A model generated the notes under the pieces. That model had not been told where the DNA came from. It did not search any database and was given only the letters and a program-made list of their open reading frames with translations. The position numbers and the translations under genes are program-made. A DNA stretch of 64,000 nucleotides from Martinezella rhizogenes (lineage in GTDB: Bacteria; Pseudomonadota; Alphaproteobacteria; Rhizobiales; Rhizobiaceae): assembly GCF_000799715.1 (NCBI RefSeq), contig NZ_JUHG01000020.1, forward strand, positions 1-64,000, in the 5' to 3' direction. Below, in pieces: positions 11,567-19,865 of the stretch. Position 1 is the first letter of the stretch. Every line of letters begins with the position of its first letter.

Positions 11567-12841
11567 TCAACTCTTATCCAGACCGTAGCAGGAATGCAAA
11601 GTCCTGACTGCCAGTTCCGCATAAGGACCGTCGATCAGGATCGAAATCTTGATTTCCGACGTCGTAATAGCCTTGATGTTGATGCCTTTTTCGGCAAGTG
11701 CCTGGAAAGCGGTCGCGGCAACGCCAGCATGCGAGCGCATGCCGATGCCGATGACGGAAACCTTGACCAGACCTGATTCGTTTTGGACGACGTCGTAGCC
11801 GATCTTGTCCTTGTTCTCGCCGAGAACGCGCAGCGCCTTTTCGACATCGCCCGAGGGAACCGTGAAGGTCATGTCGGTCTTGGAACCGTCCTCGGAAATG
11901 TTCTGGACGATCATGTCGACGTTGATATGGCTTTCGGCCAGAGGCCCGAAGATCGCGGCGGAGACGCCCGGCCGGTCGGCAAGACGGCGCAGCGAGATCT
12001 GGGCTTCATCCTTGGCATAGGCAATGCCGGTGACTACTTCCTGTTCCACGATTTCTTCCTCGTCACAAATCAGCGTTCCGGGCGGGTTCAACAGATCGCC
12101 CATGCCCGGTGCATCGGGATCTTCAAATGAGGAACGCACGAAGGTGCGGACCTTAAAAACCATGGCCAGCTCGACGGAGCGCACCTGCAGCACCTTGGCA
12201 CCGAGCGAGGCCATTTCGAGCATTTCTTCGAAGGCGATCTTCTTCAGACGCCGTGCCTTCGGCTCGATGCGCGGATCGGTCGTGTAGACGCCGTCGACAT
12301 CGGTATAGATATCGCAGCGATCGGCCTTGACGGCGGCGGCGATCGCCACGGCAGAAGTATCCGAGCCGCCGCGACCGAGTGTCGAGAGGCGATTGTCCGG
12401 GCCAAGGCCCTGGAAGCCGGCGACGACAGCCACCTGGCCTTCTCCCATGCGGCGGATGATTTCCGTGCCTTCAATCTCGAGGATGCGCGCCGCGCCATGG
12501 GCGTTGTCGGTCCGGATCGGGATCTGCCAGCCCTGCCAGGAGCGCGCATTGATGCCCATCGCCTGCAGCGCGATCGCCAGGAGCCCGGAGGTCACCTGCT
12601 CGCCGGAAGCGACGATGGCGTCATATTCGCGCGCGTCATAGATGGAATGATTGGCGCCGGCGACCTTCGGCATGTTCTGCACCCAGCCGACCAGCTCGTT
12701 GGTCTTGCCGGACATGGCGGAAACGACGACCGCGACCTCATGGCCCGCGTCGACTTCACGTTTCACATGGCGTGCGACATTCTTGATACGGTCCAGATCC
12801 GCGACGGACGTTCCGCCGAATTTCATCACGATGCGTGCCAT
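11567..12841 (-). CDS. lysC: Aspartate kinase (lysine-sensitive type)
   Basis: Phosphorylates aspartate, the first step to lysine, threonine, methionine and diaminopimelate. The 424-aa length and layout fit the monofunctional class: a kinase domain starting MARIVMKFGGTSV, and C-terminal tandem ACT domains (about 265-424) that bind the feedback inhibitor. The conserved kinase segments FGGTS (8-12) and GRGGSDTSA (about 156-164) are intact. The pathway partner lysA is in the same window at 50,772. A long leader with an inverted repeat precedes the gene. Confidence 0.95.
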   Translation of the reverse strand: MARIVMKFGGTSVADLDRIKNVARHVKREVDAGHEVAVVVSAMSGKTNELVGWVQNMPKVAGANHSIYDAREYDAIVASGEQVTSGLLAIALQAMGINARSWQGWQIPIRTDNAHGAARILEIEGTEIIRRMGEGQVAVVAGFQGLGPDNRLSTLGRGGSDTSAVAIAAAVKADRCDIYTDVDGVYTTDPRIEPKARRLKKIAFEEMLEMASLGAKVLQVRSVELAMVFKVRTFVRSSFEDPDAPGMGDLLNPPGTLICDEEEIVEQEVVTGIAYAKDEAQISLRRLADRPGVSAAIFGPLAESHINVDMIVQNISEDGSKTDMTFTVPSGDVEKALRVLGENKDKIGYDVVQNESGLVKVSVIGIGMRSHAGVAATAFQALAEKGINIKAITTSEIKISILIDGPYAELAVRTLHSCYGLDKS

Positions 12842-13200
12842 GTGCCTCTACCAGTACCAGCGCCGGGCGGCCGAAACGCGATGAGCCCGGCATGCTAAAT
12901 AGCCTTCCGCTGCATGAGCCGGAAAAGCCTAATCTCAATGGGGGCGTCTCTTAGCGAGTTTGGCAGGCGGGTGCAATAGCATGGCGCGGCGTAATAGTTT
13001 TCTTTAATACTCCACTTTGATCCTCGACCAGAGCCTGTCGAGGATCGCGCCCTCCTTCCGACGATTTGCCGTGTTGACGAAAGTTGCGACAAGAAGACCA
13101 TCCGTCATGACGACCTCAAAGTCGCCCGACCCTTGACATCGGCTTGCGATCGTCCGACTTCACATCTACCGAAGTGCCACCCAGACCAAGGAGCGGAACC
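12842..13200. other. Divergent lysC/ubiG intergenic region
   Basis: 359 bp without a convincing gene. It must hold both promoters. A perfect 10-bp inverted repeat lies at 13019-13046. A TTGACA at 13134-13139 points towards ubiG, but the matching -10 region is poor. The 68-codon minus-strand frame at 12895-13101 has no clear binding site and I do not call it. Confidence 0.5.
13019..13046. repeat. Inverted repeat in the lysC leader region
   Basis: GATCCTCGAC at 13019-13028 is exactly inverted at 13037-13046 with an 8-base loop. It lies about 180 nt before lysC on the minus strand. There is no T-run in either direction. It could be an RNA hairpin in the lysC leader or a protein-binding site. 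Confidence 0.7.
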
Positions 13201-13944
13201 ATGAGCGAAGCGGCGAAAAGCACGATCGACCAGAGCGAAGTGGATCGCTTTTCCGCCATGGCGGCGGAATGGTGGAGCCCGACCGGCAAGTTCAAGCCGC
13301 TGCACAAGTTCAATCCGGTGCGGCTTGCCTATATCCGCGACCATGCCTGCGAGAATTTCGGCCGCGATCCGAAGAGCGCCCGGCCGCTGGAAGGCCTGCG
13401 TGTACTCGATATCGGCTGCGGCGGCGGATTGCTGTCGGAGCCGATGGCGCGCATGGGCGCCTCGGTCGTCGGTGCCGATCCTTCAGAAAAGAACATCGGC
13501 ATCGCCTCGACCCATGCGAAAGCCTCCGGCGTTCCCGTCGACTATCGCGCCGTGACCGCCGAGCAACTGGCCGAAGCCGGCGAGACCTTCGATATCGTAC
13601 TCAACATGGAAGTGGTCGAGCATGTCGCCGACGTCGAGTTCTTCATCACGACCTGCGCCAGGATGGTGCGCCCCGGCGGCCTGATGTACGTCGCCACCAT
13701 CAACCGCACGATGAAGGCAGCGGCGCTCGCCATCTTCGCCGCCGAAAACGTCCTGCGCTGGCTGCCGCGCGGCACGCATCAATATGAAAAGCTCGTCCGT
13801 CCCGAAGAGATCGAAAAGCCGCTCGCCGCCGACGGCCTCGATATCATCGCCCGCACCGGCGTCTTCTACTCGCCGCTGCAGGACCGATGGAACCTGTCGA
13901 AGGACATGGATGTGAATTACATGCTGCTGGCGAAGCGGGGTTGA
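13201..13944 (+). CDS. ubiG: Ubiquinone biosynthesis O-methyltransferase UbiG
   Basis: SAM-dependent O-methyltransferase of 247 aa that methylates the ring hydroxyls twice in ubiquinone synthesis. Starts MSEAAKSTIDQSEVDRF, then the family hallmark AAEWWSP and LHKFNPVRLAYI, and the SAM-binding loop LDIGCGGGLLSEP near residues 68-80. AGGAG eight bases before the ATG at 13201 fixes the start; the frame is open back to 13144 without support. Transcribed divergently from lysC and convergent with the DUF1178 gene 17 bp away. Confidence 0.95.
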   Translation: MSEAAKSTIDQSEVDRFSAMAAEWWSPTGKFKPLHKFNPVRLAYIRDHACENFGRDPKSARPLEGLRVLDIGCGGGLLSEPMARMGASVVGADPSEKNIGIASTHAKASGVPVDYRAVTAEQLAEAGETFDIVLNMEVVEHVADVEFFITTCARMVRPGGLMYVATINRTMKAAALAIFAAENVLRWLPRGTHQYEKLVRPEEIEKPLAADGLDIIARTGVFYSPLQDRWNLSKDMDVNYMLLAKRG

Positions 13945-13960
13945 GGAAAGCCTCCTCGCA

Positions 13961-14389
13961 TCAGTTGATATCGTCCGGCAAGACCGGAATTGCCGCGATC
14001 TCGATGCCTTCCTCGACCAGGGCTTGCGCCTCGTCGGGCGTCGCCTTGCCGATGATCCCGCGAGCGTCTGCCTCGCCATAGTGGATCTTGCGAGCCTCTT
14101 CCGGGAACTTCGCGCCGACATCCTCGGCGTTTGCCTTGATGCTGTCGACCGCCTCCTTGAGCTTGATCATCGCCTCCTTGCGGGCAGCGTCCATGGCAAG
14201 CGTCTGCAACTCATCCTTCTTGCGCGCGGTGGAAACCGACGGCGCCATCAGGAGTTTGGAGATCGCACCCGAATTGCAGACGGGGCAGGTCAGGAAACCG
14301 CTTGCGACCTGCCGGTCGAAATCGGCGCTTTCCGAAAACCAGCCCTCGAACTCATGGGCCTTATCACAGCTGAGCGAATAACGGATCAA
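13961..14389 (-). CDS. DUF1178 family protein
   Basis: A 142-aa protein with the family's N-terminal layout, MIRYSLSCDKAHEFEGWFSE followed by CPVCNSG; the cysteines (8, 36, 39) and a histidine suggest a small zinc ribbon. The middle is helical and Lys/Ala-rich. No biochemical function is known to me. Its start overlaps the stop of the upstream carbon-nitrogen hydrolase gene by four bases, so the two are almost certainly co-translated, and the pairing is common in rhizobia. Confidence 0.85.
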   Translation of the reverse strand: MIRYSLSCDKAHEFEGWFSESADFDRQVASGFLTCPVCNSGAISKLLMAPSVSTARKKDELQTLAMDAARKEAMIKLKEAVDSIKANAEDVGAKFPEEARKIHYGEADARGIIGKATPDEAQALVEEGIEIAAIPVLPDDIN

Positions 14390-15246
14390 GCAGCGACGCC
14401 TCCAGCCGCCGGCGTCGCGATCTTCTCCAGCGAGAACTCACGCGCATTCTTAAGATTGGGGATCTTGTCATGGGCGGATTTGACCGCCGCGACATCGATG
14501 TCGGCGACGAGGACCGCCTCGCCCGTACCGCCGGCCGACGCCAGCACCTTGCCCCATGGGTCGATGATCATCGAATGACCAAAGGTCTCGCGGCCATCCT
14601 CGTGAACGCCTGCCTGGGCGGCGGCAATGATGAACATGCCGTTCTCGATGGCCCGCGCCCGGAGCAAAATCTCCCAATGCGCCTCACCGGTCTGCCGGGT
14701 GAAGGCGGCCGGCACCGTCATCACCTCGGCACCGGCAACGGCCTGGGCGCGGAAGAGCTGCGGAAAGCGCACGTCGTAGCAGATAGAGAACCCAAGCTCA
14801 GCGAAAGGCAGCGACACGATGCGCGCCTCCGAGCCGGGCCGATAGACCGCGCTCTCGCGCCAGCTCTCGCCATTGTCGAGATCGACGTCGAACATGTGGA
14901 TCTTGTCGTACCGGCTGATGAGCTTGCCGTCCGGCCCGAAGAGGAAGCCGCGATTGGCGATCTTGCCATCATCAAGCGGGATCGCCGTCGAGCCGACATG
15001 CACATGGATGCCGAGTTCCTTGGCGAGGTCCGACGCCGTCTTGACGATGATGTCATTGGCCTCGTCGCGCAGCACGGCGCGCAAACCCGGCCGGTCCTTC
15101 TGCACGGCGCCGGTCATTTCCGGCGTCTGCACATAGACGGCGCCCTGGGCCGCTGCCTCGCGAACCAGCCGCGCCATATCGGCGGCGTTCTTCACCGGAT
15201 CGACACCGGAACACATCTGAATGGCGGCGGCTTTGAAGGTCATCAT
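14386..15246 (-). CDS. Carbon-nitrogen hydrolase (Nit1/deaminated glutathione amidase-like)
   Basis: Nitrilase-superfamily amidase of 286 aa. The catalytic triad is visible as E43 (QTPEM), K115 (RYDKIHMF) and C156 (GFSICYDVRFP). The sequence context resembles the Nit1/Nit2 branch, whose members hydrolyse deaminated glutathione, a repair reaction; the close neighbour grxC would fit a glutathione theme, but that is inference. Two ATGs (15246 and 15243) are in tandem, with GGAG 4 or 7 bases upstream. It overlaps the DUF1178 gene by four bases and follows grxC by 21 bp. Confidence 0.88.
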   Translation of the reverse strand: MMTFKAAAIQMCSGVDPVKNAADMARLVREAAAQGAVYVQTPEMTGAVQKDRPGLRAVLRDEANDIIVKTASDLAKELGIHVHVGSTAIPLDDGKIANRGFLFGPDGKLISRYDKIHMFDVDLDNGESWRESAVYRPGSEARIVSLPFAELGFSICYDVRFPQLFRAQAVAGAEVMTVPAAFTRQTGEAHWEILLRARAIENGMFIIAAAQAGVHEDGRETFGHSMIIDPWGKVLASAGGTGEAVLVADIDVAAVKSAHDKIPNLKNAREFSLEKIATPAAGGVAA

Positions 15247-15267
15247 TGTCTCCGAGTGTAATCCGGT

Positions 15268-15525
15268 TCAGGCGGCCAGCAACGGGTCGAGCTTGCCGGC
15301 CCGATCGAGCGCATGGATATCGTCGCATCCGCCGACATGCTCGCCATTGATGAAAATCTGCGGGAAAGTCGAGTGGCCCTTGGCCTTCTCGATCATCTCC
15401 TGGCGCAGCTCGGGCGAATAGGTGGCGTTATGTTCGACATAGTCGACGCCCTTGGTTTCGAGCAGGGATTTTGCCCGGGCACAATAGCCGCAGAACTCGC
15501 GCGTATAGATGACAACGGATGCCAT
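15268..15525 (-). CDS. grxC: Glutaredoxin 3
   Basis: An 85-aa dithiol glutaredoxin with active site C12-G-Y-C15, the cis-proline segment STFPQIFINGEHVGG and the GCDD motif that binds glutathione. It reduces disulfides and mixed disulfides in the cytoplasm at the expense of glutathione. The start is supported by GGAG upstream of the ATG. It sits in a minus-strand run comF-grxC-nitrilase-DUF1178 with gaps of 30 and 21 bp and a four-base overlap, so one operon is likely. Confidence 0.95.
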   Translation of the reverse strand: MASVVIYTREFCGYCARAKSLLETKGVDYVEHNATYSPELRQEMIEKAKGHSTFPQIFINGEHVGGCDDIHALDRAGKLDPLLAA

Positions 15526-15555
15526 GACCCACTCCGGAAAATTACAGGTTATCTG

Positions 15556-16332
15556 TCATATAAGCTCGCCGACAGCCCTTGCAAAGGTCAAAACCGTCAC
15601 ATCCGAGGCACCGGCTTTTTTCAACGCCCGTGTTGCAGCCGCCACCGTCGCGCCAGTCGTATAAACGTCGTCGATCAGCACGACGCGACGGTCGAGAATA
15701 TCGATGGCGCGGCCTTCGGGAATGGCGAAAGCGCCGCGCACATTGTCCTGCCGCGCCTTCGCGCCGAGACCGACCTGTTGGCTCGTTCGCTTGGTGCGCA
15801 GCAATGTCGCCGCCAGCAGCGGCTTGCCGGAGAGCCGGGCGAGATGCCGTGCCAGTTCCGCCGCCTGATTGTATTTGCGAGAAAAAAGCCGTGCCCGATG
15901 CAGCGGCACCGGAATGATCGCATCGCAGGCGGCAACCATGCCGTCGCTGGCCCGCAGCATCCAGCCCGCCATCATCGGCGCCAGATCGGTGCGGTCGCGA
16001 TATTTCAAGCTAAGCACGAGATCGCGGACCACACCATCGTGAATAGCCGCCGAGCGCAGCCGGTCGAAGACGGGCGGATCGGCAATCGCTTCCGCGCTCA
16101 AGATCCCCGAACCGAGATCGTGGGTAAACGGGCTGCCCAACACTTCGCAATAGGGCCGCTCGACGAAGCGGACGCCCGACCAGCAGGTCGGGCAAAGGCT
16201 GCGATGCGCGCCCGTCGAGGCGCCGCAGCCGGGACAGGCGGGCGGATAGACGAGATCGGCGAGCGCCAGCCACGGTTTTGCCAAGCCGGCCCGCAATCTC
16301 GACAGCGTGATTTCGTCCCCGATGATGCCCAT
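15556..16332 (-). CDS. ComF family phosphoribosyltransferase-like protein
   Basis: A 258-aa protein with an N-terminal zinc-ribbon (CPGC then CPTC, about residues 32-51) and a C-terminal type I phosphoribosyltransferase fold ending in the PRPP-binding loop VVLIDDVYTTGAT. Related proteins (ComF, GntX) are tied to DNA uptake or to gluconate use, but the rhizobial function is not known. The start is uncertain: an ATG at 16332 or a GTG at 16341, both with a weak upstream GG-rich site. First gene of the run towards DUF1178. Confidence 0.88.
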   Translation of the reverse strand: MGIIGDEITLSRLRAGLAKPWLALADLVYPPACPGCGASTGAHRSLCPTCWSGVRFVERPYCEVLGSPFTHDLGSGILSAEAIADPPVFDRLRSAAIHDGVVRDLVLSLKYRDRTDLAPMMAGWMLRASDGMVAACDAIIPVPLHRARLFSRKYNQAAELARHLARLSGKPLLAATLLRTKRTSQQVGLGAKARQDNVRGAFAIPEGRAIDILDRRVVLIDDVYTTGATVAAATRALKKAGASDVTVLTFARAVGELI

Positions 16333-16445
16333 GCGCCCCACAATGCCTATATGATTGACACTAGCTTTTTCCCACGGGCTTTGCGAAGGGAAAACATGCG
16401 TGGCCGCAAGGCTGCGCCGATGAGATCAGATTGCAGGAAACCGCC

Positions 16446-17330
16446 ATGGACATCGTGTTCGACCAATCGCTGCTCGCCACCCGCAGACATCGGGCGCTGA
16501 AACAGGGAGACACGAAAGCCGCCTTCCTGCTGGAGATCGCCGCCCGCGAATTGGCGGAACGGCTCTCCGTCATCGAGCGGCATTTCGATGAGGCGATCGA
16601 GCTGCATGGCGCGACCGGCATTGCGGCGCGTGAGGCGCTCGCAACCGGCAAGATCGGCCACATCAGGCGCATCGAGAGCGAGGCCGGCTTTGCCGCTCCC
16701 GGCGAGGAACTGATCAACGCGCCGCTGGAGGAACTGCCGCTGGCGGCTGAATCCGTTAACCTCGTGCTGTCGCCGCTCAGCCTGCACGTCACCAACGACA
16801 CGCCCGGCGTCTTCATCCAGGTGCGCCGCGCGCTGAAGGCTGATGGCCTGTTCCTGGCCGCAATCCCCGGCCTGGGCACACTGCAGGAGCTGCGCGACGT
16901 GCTGCTTGCCACCGAGATCGAGCTTACCGGCGGTGCTAGCCCCCGCGTCATCCCCTTTGCGGAAGTCCGCGATGTCGGCGGCCTGCTGCAGCGCGCCGGC
17001 TTCACCCTGCCGGTGATCGATGCGGAGAACTACACGGTGCGCTACGACAATCTCTTTGCGCTGATGCGCGACCTGCGCGCCATGGGCATGACCAATCCGC
17101 TTGCCGACCGTAGCCGCAAGCCGCTGAGCCGCGCCTTCTTCCTGCGCGCGGCCGAGCTTTATGCCGAGCGCTATTCCGATCCCGATGGGAGAATAAGGGC
17201 GACTTTCACGATCATCTATGCATCCGGCTGGACGCCACATGAAAGCCAGCAGAAGCCGCTACAGCCGGGCTCAGCCAAGGCGCGGCTCGCCGATGCCCTG
17301 AAGGTCGAGGAGCATAAGCTCAAGCAATAG
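16446..17330 (+). CDS. SAM-dependent methyltransferase-like protein (NDUFAF5/BioC-like)
   Basis: A 294-aa protein starting MDIVFDQSLLATRRHRAL. The early segment on loss of the F-D-x-x-L-x-x-x-R-R pattern resembles NDUFAF5/BioC-type proteins, and the later VNLVLSPLSLHVTNDTPGVF segment matches the post-I region of class I methyltransferases. The glycine-rich SAM motif I is poor: where G-x-G-x-G is expected I see ATGIAAREAL, so catalysis is uncertain. AGGAAA eight bases before the ATG at 16446 sets the start. Divergent from comF with about 113 bp between the starts. Confidence 0.75.
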   Translation: MDIVFDQSLLATRRHRALKQGDTKAAFLLEIAARELAERLSVIERHFDEAIELHGATGIAAREALATGKIGHIRRIESEAGFAAPGEELINAPLEELPLAAESVNLVLSPLSLHVTNDTPGVFIQVRRALKADGLFLAAIPGLGTLQELRDVLLATEIELTGGASPRVIPFAEVRDVGGLLQRAGFTLPVIDAENYTVRYDNLFALMRDLRAMGMTNPLADRSRKPLSRAFFLRAAELYAERYSDPDGRIRATFTIIYASGWTPHESQQKPLQPGSAKARLADALKVEEHKLKQ

Positions 17331-17372
17331 ATGGATCGACGGAGCTGGATCTGACCGCCCGGACACGCGACA

Positions 17373-17555
17373 TCAGTTCGTCGGCGTTGCCGGGCCGCTA
17401 AGCGTGGTGGAAACGGTGTTGAATATGTTTGTCAGGCTGCCGGCGAAAGCGCCGTAACCGCTGATGATCGCCACCGACATAAGAGCGGCGATCAAGCCAT
17501 ATTCGATGACCGTAGCACCGGTCTTGTCATTAAAAAAACGCCGAACGGAACGCAT
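17373..17555 (-). CDS. Flp family type IVb pilin
   Basis: A 60-aa prepilin: short basic leader, then a G-ATVIEYGLIAALMSVAII segment. The Gly before the cleavage site, the Glu at mature position 5 and the Tyr after it are the class IVb prepilin features, and a hydrophobic helix follows. Such pilins are processed by TadV/CpaA and assembled by Tad machinery, but no tad/cpa genes are in the window, so this copy is an orphan. An ATG at 17555 lies ten bases after AGGAG; a TTG at 17564 is less likely. The downstream hypothetical (17635-17949) precedes it on the same strand. Confidence 0.88.
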   Translation of the reverse strand: MRSVRRFFNDKTGATVIEYGLIAALMSVAIISGYGAFAGSLTNIFNTVSTTLSGPATPTN

Positions 17556-17634
17556 ACGTTTCAAGCTCCTAGCATTTGAAAACGAGCGAATCCGGCGCGT
17601 TCATGCACCCGATAGGCTTAAACCTCTATAGTGG

Positions 17635-17949
17635 TCAGCAGCCGCCATCGGCGCCATAGCCTTGGACGATGCAGACCGAACCGGGCTCCTGCTGCAGCAC
17701 GCTGCGGCGGATGGTATAATGCTTACCGTCTTCCGTCTGCCGAATGGAGCCAGTCGTCATGGTGTCGAGGTCGGGCGCGCTGGCAAGCACGTTGGACTTG
17801 GACTTGTCGGACAGCATTGGCGTCAGGATAAGCGACAGCGCGACCGCCGCTGTTCCAAACAGCAAAGCGATATTCAACGCGCCCGTCCTACGCGATGTGG
17901 AATAAGACTGCTCTTTTTCCTGAACAGCTTTCCAGAAATCGTCGTCCAT
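17635..17949 (-). CDS. Small membrane protein of unknown function
   Basis: A 104-aa protein with one membrane segment (about residues 24-42, ALNIALLFGTAAVALSLIL). The N-terminus is acidic and would be cytoplasmic; the C-terminal half is probably outside and contains two Cys (residues 93 and 104). I do not recognise a family. AAGG lies ten bases before the ATG. It is 80 bp upstream of the Flp pilin on the same strand, so a shared transcript and an envelope role are possible. A 12-bp palindrome lies about 40 bp upstream. Confidence 0.65.
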   Translation of the reverse strand: MDDDFWKAVQEKEQSYSTSRRTGALNIALLFGTAAVALSLILTPMLSDKSKSNVLASAPDLDTMTTGSIRQTEDGKHYTIRRSVLQQEPGSVCIVQGYGADGGC

Positions 17950-18336
17950 GATGTCAAGCCTTCTTTAACGCAAACAACAACTGCTTGATCGCGATCATTG
18001 AATGCCAGAAGGTCATAAACGATCCCTTAATATCCACAGGCGAATTAATGAGACGTAAAATTTCGAGACAACTCTGATTCGGGCTATAGGATTGATATTA
18101 AATGGCTAATTTTCGTTAACCATGCTTGTCATGCGTCATCGCGAGGCGCGTTAAAGGTGCGCGCGGCAGGTCCAAAAGAGAGCCGGCGCAGCATCAAACG
18201 TCAACTCTCCCCAGCGGCAACACGCATAAGAGTAAATAAAATCAGAATACACCGATAAATTGATGTTGATCTTTGCTCGCCATGATGCAACGTATAGCGC
18301 AAATATTGTTATCATAAGTTGTAGCGGAGCTAACAT
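17950..18336. other. AT-rich divergent intergenic region
   Basis: 387 bp between the minus-strand small membrane protein gene and the plus-strand gene at 18337, clearly more AT-rich than the neighbours. The perfect 12-bp palindrome TGATCGCGATCA lies at 17986-17997, about 40 bp before the minus-strand gene. I find no coding frame and no promoter pair I would defend. Confidence 0.5.
17986..17997. promoter_or_regulatory. Palindrome, possible operator
   Basis: TGATCGCGATCA is a perfect 12-bp palindrome between the divergent genes 17635-17949 and 18337-18663. Its position close to the minus-strand start fits an operator, but no regulator is known. Confidence 0.35.
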
Positions 18337-18663
18337 ATGGTGGGGCTATTTAAAGTTGTCGGCGGCCTCGTTATAGCCCTTGCGATCGTGATGGCCGTCT
18401 GGATGCTTGCTATTGGAGGCATTGGTGGCTTTGCCGCCGGGCTGGTCGCGGCTCTATTATACGCATTTTGCGGTGCCGTGATTTTTGCCTTTGGCGTGAT
18501 GCTCGAACATCTGGAGGCCATCCACCGGAATTCAATCAGACAGTCGGAAATGCTGACGGAGTTGCTCCAGGGAGGCTCAAATGCACGTCTGTCTGGCAGA
18601 GATGGAGCAGCAAACAGTCTCGATCATCTCTCGAAGTCGAACTTCCGCTTCAAGGAAATCTGA
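18337..18663 (+). CDS. Small membrane protein of unknown function
   Basis: A 108-aa protein with two hydrophobic stretches (about residues 6-27 and 31-53, rich in Gly, Ala and Val) forming a hairpin, followed by a charged, probably cytoplasmic tail of about 50 residues with weak coiled-coil character. I do not recognise a family. GCGGAG lies about nine bases before the ATG. It is convergent with mutT, whose stop lies only two bases from its own, so the two genes share a terminal region. Confidence 0.6.
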   Translation: MVGLFKVVGGLVIALAIVMAVWMLAIGGIGGFAAGLVAALLYAFCGAVIFAFGVMLEHLEAIHRNSIRQSEMLTELLQGGSNARLSGRDGAANSLDHLSKSNFRFKEI

Positions 18664-18665
18664 AC

Positions 18666-19079
18666 CTACAGCAGATCCTGCAGAAACGGGATCAACGGCT
18701 CGTCGGCCGGCGGCATCGGGTAGTCGCGCAGGGCCTGCGGCCGCACCCATTTGATCGCCTGGCCTTCGCGGCCGTGCGGGATGCCCTCGTAACGCCGGCA
18801 AATGTAAAGCGGCATCAACAGATGGAAGGTCTCGTAGGTGTGGCTGGCAAAGGTCAGCGGCGCGAGGCAAGCGATCTTCGTCTGGATGCCGAGCTCTTCC
18901 TCAAGCTCGCGCACCAGCGTCTCCTCCGGTGTCTCGCCAGGTTCGACCTTGCCGCCGGGAAACTCCCAGAGGCCGGCAAGCGATTTGCCTTCCGGCCGTT
19001 GTGCCAGAAGAATGCGGCCATCGGTGTCGATCAGCGCACAGGCGGTGACGAGAATGATCTTCCGGCCGGCTTCGCTCAT
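18666..19079 (-). CDS. mutT: Nudix hydrolase MutT (8-oxo-dGTP diphosphatase)
   Basis: Hydrolyses oxidised dGTP to keep it out of DNA. The 137-aa protein has a complete Nudix box: G-x5-E-x7-REUxEExGU is filled by GGKVEPGETPEETLVRELEE followed by ELG, and the typical AQRPEGKSLAGLWEFPGG lead-in precedes it. The ATG at 19079 overlaps the stop of the upstream acetyltransferase gene by four bases (ATGA), so this start is chosen over one nine codons upstream. Last gene of a parvulin-argJ-GNAT-mutT string. Confidence 0.93.
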   Translation of the reverse strand: MSEAGRKIILVTACALIDTDGRILLAQRPEGKSLAGLWEFPGGKVEPGETPEETLVRELEEELGIQTKIACLAPLTFASHTYETFHLLMPLYICRRYEGIPHGREGQAIKWVRPQALRDYPMPPADEPLIPFLQDLL

Positions 19080-19855
19080 GCTTCCCCCGGGGACCGCCAG
19101 TAACAATAACGATAGGCCTCGCGGAAACCGAAACGAGCATAAAGCGCCAGTGCCGGGTCGTTGGTGGCGCCAACCTGAAGCCAGGCCGTCCGGGCGCTGC
19201 GCATGCGCGCCCAGCGCAGCGCCGATGTCAGGATCTCGACACCCAATCCCTTGCGCCGATGCTCGGCCGAAACAGACACCGACATGATGCCGGCAAGATC
19301 ATTGTCCTGCACGCAGAGTGTCGTCGCCACCGGACCGGCATCGTCATTCTCGATGACGAAAAGACCCGAGGGCGGCTTGATGCCGCTCACCACTTCCGCC
19401 AGGGCAGGCTTGAGCGCGGGATCGGCGCGATCGACCAGAAGGCTGGCATCGACATAGCGGCCGACATCGTGGCTCGGCAGATGGTCAAGCGCGTCCGGCA
19501 GCTCGAGATCGACGAGATCGGCGATCATGACGATGGTCTCCTCGAACCGCGTCCAGCCCTTGCTCTGCAACAGCTCGATCAGCATCGGCGAGGCCAGCGG
19601 CGTTTCGCGCACCACCATCAGCCGACCATAGGCTTCGAACTTGCGCTGCGCCTTCGTCAGCCGGATTTCCAGATCGCGATGGTCGGAGGGATCGAGCGGC
19701 ACGACGCAATTCAGCCGCTTCGACGGATGACCCGCCGTCAGCCGTACCTGCCAGCTGCCGTCATACTGCACGGACGAGGCAGGCCAGGCCCGGAAACCAA
19801 CGGCTTCGAGCCTGCGCACCAAAGGCAGTTTGTTCATAGAGGACAGCGCATGCAT
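19076..19855 (-). CDS. GNAT family N-acetyltransferase
   Basis: A 259-aa protein with a C-terminal GNAT domain: the VSVSAEHRRKGLGVEILTSA segment is the acetyl-CoA pyrophosphate-binding loop (R/Q-x-x-G-x-G/A), and GATNDPALALYARFGFREAYRYCYW is the typical last motif. The N-terminal half has no clear domain. The substrate is unknown. The start is not certain: the ATG at 19855 lies just after the argJ stop at 19866, while in-frame ATGs at 19885 and 19897 would overlap argJ. Its stop overlaps the mutT start by four bases. Confidence 0.82.
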   Translation of the reverse strand: MHALSSMNKLPLVRRLEAVGFRAWPASSVQYDGSWQVRLTAGHPSKRLNCVVPLDPSDHRDLEIRLTKAQRKFEAYGRLMVVRETPLASPMLIELLQSKGWTRFEETIVMIADLVDLELPDALDHLPSHDVGRYVDASLLVDRADPALKPALAEVVSGIKPPSGLFVIENDDAGPVATTLCVQDNDLAGIMSVSVSAEHRRKGLGVEILTSALRWARMRSARTAWLQVGATNDPALALYARFGFREAYRYCYWRSPGEA

Positions 19856-19865
19856 CAGTTCAATA

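Noticed and set aside
12895..13101. 68-codon frame in the lysC leader
   Set aside because: Not supported by a ribosome binding site and overlaps the inverted repeat; a leader peptide cannot be shown.
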